From the NCBI RefSeq assembly GCF_900128455.1, contig NZ_LT635783.1:2723520-2787519 (forward strand): a stretch of DNA of 64,000 nt, written 5' to 3'. Positions 16,267-24,037 of this stretch are shown piece by piece. Made by a program: the position numbers and the translations under genes. The notes beneath the pieces were generated by a model. It saw only the letters and a program-made list of their open reading frames with translations, was not told the origin of the DNA and made no database searches. Every line of letters begins with the position of its first letter. The stretch's first letter is position 1. The stretch is from Bacteroides mediterraneensis (GTDB taxonomy: Bacteria; Bacteroidota; Bacteroidia; Bacteroidales; Bacteroidaceae).

Positions 16267-16863
16267 ATGAAATCAATTGAAATCAAAGGTTCTTTGAGAA
16301 CTGAAACAGGTAAGAAAGCCACTCGTGAACTTCGTAAAGAAAATGGTGTTCCTTGCGTATTGTACGGAATCCAGAAAGATGAAAACGGCAACCAAGTTGC
16401 TACTCACTTTACTGTTCCAACAGAAGGCTTGCGTAATTTGGTATACACACCGCATATCTATGTAGTAGACTTGAACATCGATGGTAAGGTTGTAAATGCC
16501 ATCATGAAAGATATCCAGTTCCACCCTGTAACAGACAAGATTCTGCACGTAGACTTCTACCAGATTGATGAAAACAAACCTATCGTAATGGAAGTTCCTG
16601 TAAAACTGGAAGGTTTGGCAGAAGGTGTGAAAGCCGGTGGTAAATTGGCTCTGCAGATCCGTAAATTGAAAGTGAAAGCTTTGTACAACATCATCCCGGA
16701 ACGTCTGGTTATCGACGTAACTCCGCTGGGATTGGGTAAGACTGTCAAAGTAGGTGAATTGAACTACGAAGGTCTGGAATTGCTGAACGCAAAAGAAGCT
16801 GTAGTTTGCGCAGTTAAATTGACTCGTGCCGCTCGTGGTGCTCAGGCTGCTGCTGGTAAATAA
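16267..16863 (+). CDS. rplY: 50S ribosomal protein L25 (Ctc-type, with C-terminal domain)
   Basis: L25 binds 5S rRNA. The 198-residue product is the long TL5/Ctc type: an N-terminal L25 domain (MKSIEIKGSLRTETGKKATR..., VPCVLYG) and a second beta domain (about 95-185, with VPVKLEGLAEGVKAGGKL), ending in an Ala/Gly-rich tail. It is the first gene of a small plus-strand group with pth and an S4-domain gene and has a strong promoter at 16134-16164. Confidence 0.96.
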   Translation: MKSIEIKGSLRTETGKKATRELRKENGVPCVLYGIQKDENGNQVATHFTVPTEGLRNLVYTPHIYVVDLNIDGKVVNAIMKDIQFHPVTDKILHVDFYQIDENKPIVMEVPVKLEGLAEGVKAGGKLALQIRKLKVKALYNIIPERLVIDVTPLGLGKTVKVGELNYEGLELLNAKEAVVCAVKLTRAARGAQAAAGK

Positions 16864-16895
16864 TTCAGTAACCTACACACTCAAAAATCCTTTCA

Positions 16896-17459
16896 ATGAA
16901 ATACTTGATTGTTGGACTGGGGAATATCGGTGAAGAATACCGTGAAACCCGTCATAATATAGGATTTATGGTATTGGACGCCTTGGCTAAGGCGTCCAAT
17001 ATTGTTTTTAGCGATGGACGTTATGGAGCAACTGCACACCTGTCGTTAAAAGGACAACAGTTAATCCTGCTCAAACCGTCCACCTATATGAACCTCAGTG
17101 GAAACGCTGTACGCTACTGGATGCAACAGGAGAAAATTCCTCTGGAAAATGTGCTTATCGTAGTGGATGACCTGGCCCTTCCCTTCGGGACGTTGCGACT
17201 AAAAGGAAAAGGAAGTGACGCCGGACACAACGGTCTGAAACATATCGCCGCTACCCTAGGAACTCAAAACTATGCCCGCCTTCGCTTCGGCATTGGCAAC
17301 GATTTTCCAAGAGGAGGACAAATCGATTTCGTATTAGGACACTTCGACGAGGAAGCCATGAAACTGATGCCGGAACGTCTGGAAATGGCGCAGGAAATCA
17401 TCAAAAGTTTCTGCCTGGCCGGACTGAACAATACCATGAACCAGTATAACAACAAATAA
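16896..17459 (+). CDS. pth: peptidyl-tRNA hydrolase
   Basis: Pth releases peptides from stalled peptidyl-tRNA. The 187-residue protein begins [24 protein letters not shown], with the conserved N in the substrate pocket and H20 as the catalytic histidine, then [10 protein letters not shown] and [10 protein letters not shown] with the conserved aspartate. [11 protein letters not shown] completes the site. Length is normal. It lies 32 bases after rplY and 4 bases before the S4-domain gene. Confidence 0.96.
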   Translation: MKYLIVGLGNIGEEYRETRHNIGFMVLDALAKASNIVFSDGRYGATAHLSLKGQQLILLKPSTYMNLSGNAVRYWMQQEKIPLENVLIVVDDLALPFGTLRLKGKGSDAGHNGLKHIAATLGTQNYARLRFGIGNDFPRGGQIDFVLGHFDEEAMKLMPERLEMAQEIIKSFCLAGLNNTMNQYNNK

Positions 17460-17463
17460 GCAC

Positions 17464-17898
17464 ATGCCAGAAGCAAGAATAGATAAATGGATGTGGGCCG
17501 CACGTATCTTCAAAACAAGAACGATTGCGGCCGAAGCCTGCAAAAAAGGAAGAATCGCTATCAACGGCGCGCAGGCCAAACCAGCCCGGACGGTCAAACC
17601 GGGGGATGTGGTACAGGTCAGAAAACCACCCGTTACCTATTCCTTCAAGGTGTTGCAGGCCATCGAAAAACGGGTGGGTGCCAAACTGGTTCCTGATGTG
17701 ATGGAAAACGTCACGACACCCGACCAATATGAACTGTTGGAGATGAGCAAAATCAGCGGCTTCGTAGACCGCGCAAGAGGTACCGGACGTCCCACCAAAA
17801 AGGAACGAAGAGATCTGGACGAGTTCTTCACACCGGAATACATGGATGATTTTGACTTCGACTTCGAAGAAGAAGAAGAAGACAGTGAAGAAGAATAA
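17464..17898 (+). CDS. S4-domain RNA-binding protein (HslR-like)
   Basis: A 144-residue protein whose N-terminal half is an S4 RNA-binding domain: RIDKWMWAARIFKTRTIAAEACKKG, then INGAQAKPARTVKPGDVV. It resembles HslR (Hsp15), which binds free 50S subunits carrying a stalled nascent chain; that role would fit its place just after pth. The C-terminus is strongly acidic (DDFDFDFEEEEEDSEEE). A bidirectional terminator follows. Confidence 0.88.
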   Translation: MPEARIDKWMWAARIFKTRTIAAEACKKGRIAINGAQAKPARTVKPGDVVQVRKPPVTYSFKVLQAIEKRVGAKLVPDVMENVTTPDQYELLEMSKISGFVDRARGTGRPTKKERRDLDEFFTPEYMDDFDFDFEEEEEDSEEE

Positions 17899-17921
17899 CA
17901 CAAAGAAAAAACATTCAGAAA

Positions 17922-17967
17922 AGAATCGGGCTTCGTAAGATATTCCAATCTTGCAAAGCCCGATTCT
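17922..17967. terminator. bidirectional terminator
   Basis: AGAATCGGGCTT (17922-17933) pairs with AAGCCCGATTCT (17956-17967), and an inner AAGAT/ATCTT lengthens the stem. It lies between the convergent S4-domain and antiporter genes and can serve both. Confidence 0.85.
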
Positions 17968-17980
17968 CTTTATTCCCTAT

Positions 17981-20263
17981 TCATTCCGCCATCTCAGGCT
18001 CAGGAACTTCCGATACCGCAAACAAAGTCTTCAGGTCTTCTTCCTCTCCTACGACCCATACCACATCACCTTTCTGCAAGGTGAAGGAAACCTCCGGTTG
18101 CCGGAGCTTGCTGTCATCTGCCGATTCGATTCCCACTACCAGACAATGATATTTATTACGGATACCGCTTTCCCGGATAGTACGTCCGCAGAACGGCGAT
18201 TTACGGGACACCACAAACTGCTTCAGGTACATCTCATGTTCCTCGAAATCCTCATCCGTATGTCCTTTTGCTATCTTTTCCAGCTGGGAAGAAAAGGCGG
18301 ACAACTGCTCATCGGTACCGATTACCTGCAATTTGTCGTTGGGGAAAATGCGATTCCCTCCGCCTGGAATATTAATCCGATGCGCTCCCCGGATGATGGA
18401 AGCCACATGCACACCATATTTCTTTCCAAAGTCCAGCTCCATCAAGGTTTTCCCGCCCCAAAGCGAATCGGCCGGGATGACAAAATCCGACAAGTGCAAA
18501 TCTCTGTCGAGCAAGCGCCCGGCATATTCCGGCTGGCTTTCTCCCAAATACGCCTTACGCATCTCTTTCGAACGTAAGTTCTGTACAAACGTACGTTCCA
18601 GCCCGATGGACTGCTTTTTCAGGAAACGGGAAGCAATCATGAGCAATACAACCAAAATGGCGATACCTGCCATCAGTGCTACGGAAGCCTGGAACAAATG
18701 TTTGATGATGTAAATTACAAACAATACGGCCAACACAATACGCAGCAACACGATGGATATCAAGGGAGCATGATTGAAACGGCTGTCCGCCCACAACGCT
18801 TTAAACTCGATGGAATGGTTTTTCTTCATAATCATGGCCCGCAGGAAAGGCGCAATCAAGGCAATCGTCACCACGGCTCCTGCCACCTTTCCCCAGAAAT
18901 CTCCCGCAGCAGATACCAGCAGCGGAAGGAACAGATTGAAAGAGAGTACCACCATCGCCACAGAAAGCACCAGGTAAATCAGGGTGATACGCACGATGGA
19001 TATCAGGAGTTTCTTCCAGTTATTCTGATGGTTCACCGGTTGCACACCAGCCGTGTAGCGTTCCAGCAAATGCCGCCAGAACACCGGCAAATGACGGTCT
19101 ATGAAAGTATAGGCAGGACCCGACAAACGAATCATGTACGGAGTAAGGAAGGTCGTAATGACGGATACCGCCACCACAATCGGATACAGGAAATGACTCG
19201 TGACGTGCAGGCTGACACCCAATGCGGCAATGATGAATGCAAATTCACCAATCTGCGTCAGACTGAATCCGCACTGCATGGCAATCTTCAACGGCTGACC
19301 GGACAGCAACACACCTCCCGTACCGAAAATGGTCTGTCCTACCAGAATGGCCACCACAATAGCGAGAATCGGCCAGATATATTCCACAATCATGTTCGGG
19401 TCGACCATCATGCCGACCGATACAAAGAAGATGGCCCCAAACAAGTCTTTCACCGGAGCCACCAGCTTGTCGATATGCTCCGATTCAATGGTCTCGGCCA
19501 AAATAGAACCCATGATAAAGGCCCCGAAAGCAGGAGAGAATCCCACCCTCGCCGCCAGCACCACCATGCCGAAACACAAGGCCAACGACACAATCAGCAA
19601 CGTTTCATCACTCATCAGCTTGCGGGACTTCTTCAGGAATAACGGAATGAGGTAAATCCCCACCACAAACCACAGAATCAGGAAGAACACCAGTTTGCCG
19701 ATGCTGTAAATCATCTCACTGCCTTCAAAGTTCTTGCTCACCGCCATTGTGGACAACATCACCATCAACACGATAGCCAAAATATCTTCCAGAATCAGGA
19801 TACTGAGCACCAAGCCTGCAAAACGTTGCTGCCGCAATCCCAAATCATCGAATGCCTTATAAATAATGGTCGTGGACGACATGGCCAGCATACCTCCCAA
19901 ATAGATACAGTCCATCTGCTTCCAGCCGAACAGCCATCCCACAAAAATCCCGACCATAATCATACAGAAGATAATGGTACAGGCCGAAATGACCGCCGAG
20001 CCCCCCACCTTCATCAGTTTCTTAAAACTGAACTCCAGTCCTAAGGCAAAGAGCAAGAAAATCACGCCAATCTCCGACCAAGTCTGGATATTGTCGGCAT
20101 CTGCCACCGAAGGAGTAAACGTAAAATGAGGACTGCACACAAAACCCGCTACGATATATCCCAATACAAGGGGCTGTTTTAATTTTTTAAAGATCAATGT
20201 GATAACTCCGGCACTAATCAATATTAATGCCAAATCACTGATAAGAGGGGCCAATTCCGACAT
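17981..20263 (-). CDS. CPA2-family cation:proton antiporter with RCK C-terminal domains
   Basis: The 760-residue protein begins with about 12 membrane helices of the Na+/H+ or K+/H+ exchanger fold (LGYIVAGFVCSPH, FLLFALGLEFS, GFSPAFGAFIMGSILAE), the KefB/KefC-like CPA2 group. A second hydrophobic stretch (about 400-560) follows. The tail holds two TrkA-C/RCK-C-type modules (VIPADSLWGGKTLMEL..., and FCGRTIRESGIRNKYHCLVV...), which normally sense ligands and gate transport. No TrkA-N nucleotide-binding domain is evident. The transported ion is not predictable. Confidence 0.9.
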   Translation of the reverse strand: MSELAPLISDLALILISAGVITLIFKKLKQPLVLGYIVAGFVCSPHFTFTPSVADADNIQTWSEIGVIFLLFALGLEFSFKKLMKVGGSAVISACTIIFCMIMVGIFVGWLFGWKQMDCIYLGGMLAMSSTTIIYKAFDDLGLRQQRFAGLVLSILILEDILAIVLMVMLSTMAVSKNFEGSEMIYSIGKLVFFLILWFVVGIYLIPLFLKKSRKLMSDETLLIVSLALCFGMVVLAARVGFSPAFGAFIMGSILAETIESEHIDKLVAPVKDLFGAIFFVSVGMMVDPNMIVEYIWPILAIVVAILVGQTIFGTGGVLLSGQPLKIAMQCGFSLTQIGEFAFIIAALGVSLHVTSHFLYPIVVAVSVITTFLTPYMIRLSGPAYTFIDRHLPVFWRHLLERYTAGVQPVNHQNNWKKLLISIVRITLIYLVLSVAMVVLSFNLFLPLLVSAAGDFWGKVAGAVVTIALIAPFLRAMIMKKNHSIEFKALWADSRFNHAPLISIVLLRIVLAVLFVIYIIKHLFQASVALMAGIAILVVLLMIASRFLKKQSIGLERTFVQNLRSKEMRKAYLGESQPEYAGRLLDRDLHLSDFVIPADSLWGGKTLMELDFGKKYGVHVASIIRGAHRINIPGGGNRIFPNDKLQVIGTDEQLSAFSSQLEKIAKGHTDEDFEEHEMYLKQFVVSRKSPFCGRTIRESGIRNKYHCLVVGIESADDSKLRQPEVSFTLQKGDVVWVVGEEEDLKTLFAVSEVPEPEMAE

Positions 20264-20286
20264 AATAGTTGTATTTTATTTTTGCG

Positions 20287-20294
20287 CAAATGTA
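20287..20294 (-). promoter_or_regulatory. -7 element before the antiporter gene
   Basis: The minus strand reads TACATTTG, a perfect TAnnTTTG, 24 bases before the start codon. It implies a short leader. Confidence 0.55.
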
Positions 20295-20351
20295 ACTAAT
20301 TCTGTTCAAGAATCGTTCCTTCTCTTGATAAATAAATATGAAACAGAAATT

Positions 20352-20387
20352 TTTGAATCCGATGGGAATGTTGTAATTTTGTCCCAT
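20352..20387 (+). promoter_or_regulatory. promoter and operator-like inverted repeat before the copper ATPase
   Basis: TTTG (20352-20355) and TAATTTTG (20374-20381) are 18 bases apart, a near-ideal promoter. An inverted repeat ATGGGA (20362-20367) / TCCCAT (20382-20387) flanks the -7 box with half-sites 20 bp apart. This is where a metal-responsive repressor could bind; that role is inferred only from placement. Confidence 0.6.
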
Positions 20388-20403
20388 TCTAAATAAAGGA
20401 CCA

Positions 20404-22968
20404 ATGAATACCACTAAAACTACGCAAATATTTCCCGTATTAGAGATGAGCTGTGCCGCCTGCGCTGCACGAGTAGAAAAGACCCTGAACCGTCAGACAG
20501 GGGTGTATCATGCCAGCGTGAACTATGCGGCTGCCACCGCCACCGTGGAGTACAATCCCGAGAGCTGCTCACCGGAAGCGCTGAAGAGTGCCATCCAGGC
20601 AGCTGGTTACGACCTGGTCATCGACACCCACGCTAACAAAGAAGAAATAGCAGAAGACGCGCACATACAGAAATACCGTAAACTGAAGTTCCGCACTCTC
20701 TGCTCCCTGGCCTTGTCCATTCCGGTAGCCGTCATCGGCATGTGCTTCATGGACTGGAGTTATGCCAACTATGTGATGTGGATACTTGCCACTCCCGTTG
20801 TCTTCTGGCTGGGGCGGGATTTCTATCGCAATGCCTGGAAACAGCTGAAACACCGCACGTCGAACATGGACACGCTGGTAGCCGTCAGCACGGGCATCGC
20901 ATATATCTTCAGCCTCTTCAACCTGTTCTGGCCGGAATTCTGGATGAGCCGCGGCATTCATCCCCATGTCTATTTTGAAGCCGCCAGTGTCATCATCTCG
21001 TTCATTCTGCTCGGACGACTGCTGGAAGAAAGAGCCAAAGGCAACACCTCCGAGGCTATCAAGAAACTGATGGGCCTGCAACCGGCTACCGTTACCCTCC
21101 TGAGTCCGGACGGCACCCAAAAAGAGATTCCCGTGGAACAGGTACAAGCCGGACAACGCCTGCTGGTGAAACCCGGTGCCCGTATACCCGTAGACGGTAC
21201 GGTAGATGAGGGACGTTCGTATGTAGACGAGAGCATGCTCACCGGCGAACCGCTTCCCTCGGAAAAAGTCCCCGGCGAAAAAGTCTTTGCCGGCACCATC
21301 AACCAGAAAGGAAGTTTCAGTTTTACAGCCGACAAGGTAAGCAGTGAGACCGTGCTGGCCCACATCATCCGCATGGTGCAGGAAGCGCAAGGCAGCAAGG
21401 CCCCCGTACAACAGCTGGTCGACCGCATTGCCGCCATCTTTGTTCCCACCATCCTGAGCATCGCCCTACTGGCCTTTCTGGCATGGGTGCTGCTGGATAG
21501 TCAGAACGGATTTACCCATGGACTGCTGGCCGCTGTCACCGTGACCATCATTGCCTGCCCCTGCGCGTTGGGACTGGCCACGCCGACCGCCATCATGGTG
21601 GGCATCGGGAAAGGTGCTGAAAACGGTATCCTGATCAAAGATGCCGACAGCTTGGAGACCGCCCGCAAGGTCAATGCCATCGTCCTCGACAAGACCGGTA
21701 CCCTGACCGAAGGACACCCGACCGTGACCGACCTCTCCGCCGGCCTGTCGCAAGCCCCCCTGTCACGCATCCTTTTCACCCTGGAAAGTGCATCGGAACA
21801 TCCGCTGGCACAGGCCATCGTACACCATCTCGCTGCGCAACCTCTCCCCATGGAAGGGTTCGAAAGCCTGACGGGACTGGGTGTCCGTGGAAAAATCAAC
21901 GGTACCTATTATTATGCCGGCAACCGTCGCCTGCTGGAGCAACACGGACTTGCCATTCCCGCCTCTCTGGCCGAAGAAGCTACCCGCCTGAGCGAGGAAG
22001 CCAAGACCGTCATCTGGCTGGCCGATGAGAAGCAAGCCTTGGGAGTGGTGGCCATTGCCGACCGCATCAAGCCGACCTCCAAAGAAGCTGTGATGCAATT
22101 ACAGGAAATGGGAATCTCCACCTACATGCTAACCGGCGACAATCCGGAAACCGCCCGGAAGATTGCGGAACAATGTGGCATCACCCATTTCCAGGCAGAA
22201 GTGCTTCCCCAGCAGAAAGCCCAGTTCATTCAGGAACTGCAACACCAAGGGAAAGTGGTAGCCATGGTGGGCGACGGTATCAACGACAGTGCCGCACTGG
22301 CCCAGGCCGACCTCAGCATCGCCATGGGAAAAGGCAGCGACATTGCCATGGACGTGGCCAAGATGACCCTGATTTCCTCCGATTTGAACAAAATCACCGA
22401 TGCCATCCGCCTTTCCCAAGCCACGGTACGCACCATCCGCGAAAATCTGTTCTGGGCATTCATCTACAACCTGATTGGCATCCCCGTGGCGGCAGGTATC
22501 CTGTATCCCCTCAACGGCTTCCTGCTGAACCCGATGATAGCCGGCGCTGCCATGGCCATGAGCAGTGTGAGTGTGGTAAGCAACAGCCTGCGGTTGAAAC
22601 GGAAAAAATTAACACACACCCAAGCATCGGCAGCCGTCGCGGAAGCAATACAGTCCGTGGAAGTACAACCGGTGGAAACACGACCTATGGAAGAACAGGC
22701 GAAAACCACACAGCCGGTAACCTCCCCCTCACCTGCCTCAGCCACTTCCAGTGTCCAAAAGACCTACCTGGTGGAAGGCATGATGTGCGACCACTGCCGC
22801 ACCCGGGTAGAAAAAGTGCTGAATACCGTAGAAGGCGCTACCGCCCAAGTCACTTTGACTCCTCCGGAGGCTGTCATCACCTTCCAGGGAAAAGTATCAT
22901 CGCTGGAAGAGTTGCAGCACCTGATTGACGAAAAAGCGGGCGACTATAAGCTAAAAGAAAAGAACTGA
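20404..22968 (+). CDS. copA: copper-translocating P1B-type ATPase with N- and C-terminal HMA domains
   Basis: This 854-residue pump exports Cu(I). An N-terminal heavy-metal domain carries MSCAAC (C17, C20). Membrane helices follow, then the TGE actuator loop (MLTGEPLPSEK), the ion-binding CPC (C385-P-C387), the phosphorylation site D429 in DKTGTLTEG, SEHPLA for ATP contact, and GDGINDSAAL. After the last helix there is a Pro/Thr/Glu-rich linker (about 735-780) and a second heavy-metal domain, EGMMCDHC (C795, C798), which is not the usual CopA layout. It diverges from the antiporter and is followed by a four-unit palindromic array. Confidence 0.95.
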   Translation: MNTTKTTQIFPVLEMSCAACAARVEKTLNRQTGVYHASVNYAAATATVEYNPESCSPEALKSAIQAAGYDLVIDTHANKEEIAEDAHIQKYRKLKFRTLCSLALSIPVAVIGMCFMDWSYANYVMWILATPVVFWLGRDFYRNAWKQLKHRTSNMDTLVAVSTGIAYIFSLFNLFWPEFWMSRGIHPHVYFEAASVIISFILLGRLLEERAKGNTSEAIKKLMGLQPATVTLLSPDGTQKEIPVEQVQAGQRLLVKPGARIPVDGTVDEGRSYVDESMLTGEPLPSEKVPGEKVFAGTINQKGSFSFTADKVSSETVLAHIIRMVQEAQGSKAPVQQLVDRIAAIFVPTILSIALLAFLAWVLLDSQNGFTHGLLAAVTVTIIACPCALGLATPTAIMVGIGKGAENGILIKDADSLETARKVNAIVLDKTGTLTEGHPTVTDLSAGLSQAPLSRILFTLESASEHPLAQAIVHHLAAQPLPMEGFESLTGLGVRGKINGTYYYAGNRRLLEQHGLAIPASLAEEATRLSEEAKTVIWLADEKQALGVVAIADRIKPTSKEAVMQLQEMGISTYMLTGDNPETARKIAEQCGITHFQAEVLPQQKAQFIQELQHQGKVVAMVGDGINDSAALAQADLSIAMGKGSDIAMDVAKMTLISSDLNKITDAIRLSQATVRTIRENLFWAFIYNLIGIPVAAGILYPLNGFLLNPMIAGAAMAMSSVSVVSNSLRLKRKKLTHTQASAAVAEAIQSVEVQPVETRPMEEQAKTTQPVTSPSPASATSSVQKTYLVEGMMCDHCRTRVEKVLNTVEGATAQVTLTPPEAVITFQGKVSSLEELQHLIDEKAGDYKLKEKN

Positions 22969-22991
22969 TTGAAAGCATTTTATCTGATTTC

Positions 22992-23079
22992 AGTACTTCC
23001 TTGGCAGTACTGCAGTACTGCTAAGGAAGTACTACAGTACTGCCAAGGGAGTACCAGAGTACTGCAAGAGAAGTACTCA
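22992..23079. repeat. palindromic array B: four 22-bp units
   Basis: Units start at 22992, 23014, 23036 and 23058, exactly 22 bp apart. Each reads AGTACT, 8 bases, AGTACT (AGTACC in unit 3), then 2 bases. The 8-base centre is TCCTTGGC in unit 1 and GCTAAGGA, GCCAAGGG and GCAAGAGA in the others, so unit 1 is the reverse complement of the rest. It lies between the copper ATPase and a lipoprotein gene, both on the plus strand, ending 88 bp before the lipoprotein's -7 box. Confidence 0.9.
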
Positions 23080-23166
23080 GACACTCACGGTCGCTTTTAC
23101 ATGAAGAAGCCAGACAGACTAACCTTAGTTTTTGCTACATACCCTTCACAAATCCCAAAAAAGTCG

Positions 23167-23174
23167 TATATTTG
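23167..23174 (+). promoter_or_regulatory. -7 element before the lipoprotein gene
   Basis: TATATTTG matches TAnnTTTG and lies 25 bases before the start codon at 23200. No TTTG is found at the ideal -33 distance. Confidence 0.5.
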
Positions 23175-23199
23175 AAGCAAGAATTCAACTATACGACTT

Positions 23200-24015
23200 A
23201 TGAAACTCATGCAATTTATTCAAGGAATGTTCCTGACAACCTGCATCCTGCTCTTCGCAGCCTGCAAAAACGATAATGGTCCGATTTACCTCGTCAGCGT
23301 GGACAACCAGCAAAAAATAACCGACGGTACGATAGAACTCAGTCTGTTCAGCACAGGCGAAAAATTCTTCATCCGGGGAGGAGATGGGAACTACACTCTC
23401 AAAAACGGAGATGCCACCATTGCGGACTACCGCTACGATGGAGAAACCCTGACCTTCCTTCCGGTCAGCATCGGCCAGACCTCTACCACCATTTCCGACC
23501 GGAAAGGAAACAGCTACACCGTATCCATCTTGGTCAGCAATCCTACAGATGAATACCGGGTGAAAAGTCTGGAAGCAGAAGTGGAAGGCGATAACCTCAC
23601 CAAAGGAGATGAATCGACCTTAAAGGCACGCATCGTAGAGGAATCCCCTCTCCAGACAGAAGGACGCTTTTCCCTCATCTATTCAGATGCTTCCCAGTCG
23701 TATGGGGAACTGAGAATTTTCCCGAACAGCACCGGCAACTATCAGCTTGGCATTTTTGAACGTACCCTCAAATACACGGAAGATACAGGAGAACCCTATC
23801 TGCGCATTGAGGCTACCATGGCAGGAAGTACCAAGCAGCAATATACCTTCATGCTGTTTGAAAACGAAACGACAGCTGAAGGGACAACAACGTCCGAATC
23901 CGCTGAAGGTACAAACACAGTTTGCCTCATCAAGGAAGACGTGACCGACCAGTACAAAGGAGAATTCAACGGACTCACCAAGGCTTACCGTATCTATCAC
24001 TTAATCAAACAGTAA
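23200..24015 (+). CDS. lipoprotein of unknown function
   Basis: The 271-residue protein has a signal peptide with a lipobox (LLFAAC), so it should be anchored in a membrane by its N-terminal cysteine. The body is rich in beta-strand-like segments and contains a first half resembling an immunoglobulin-like module (GEKFFIRGGDGNYTLKNGD... ending SYTVSILVSNP). A Thr/Glu-rich stretch (ENETTAEGTTTSESAEGT) interrupts the second half. No family is recognised. It precedes the helicase gene by 22 bases and may share its transcript. Confidence 0.75.
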   Translation: MKLMQFIQGMFLTTCILLFAACKNDNGPIYLVSVDNQQKITDGTIELSLFSTGEKFFIRGGDGNYTLKNGDATIADYRYDGETLTFLPVSIGQTSTTISDRKGNSYTVSILVSNPTDEYRVKSLEAEVEGDNLTKGDESTLKARIVEESPLQTEGRFSLIYSDASQSYGELRIFPNSTGNYQLGIFERTLKYTEDTGEPYLRIEATMAGSTKQQYTFMLFENETTAEGTTTSESAEGTNTVCLIKEDVTDQYKGEFNGLTKAYRIYHLIKQ

Positions 24016-24037
24016 CGCCGGCCTTCCCTTTTCGCAC

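Noticed and set aside
22992-23079. CRISPR array
   Set aside because: Unit length is 22 bp with no true spacers; the repeats are palindromic and tandem, and no cas gene is in the window.
22973-23175. Small plus-strand open frame running through array B
   Set aside because: Its reading is the translation of the 22-bp repeats plus flanking sequence, with no start signal or protein-like composition.
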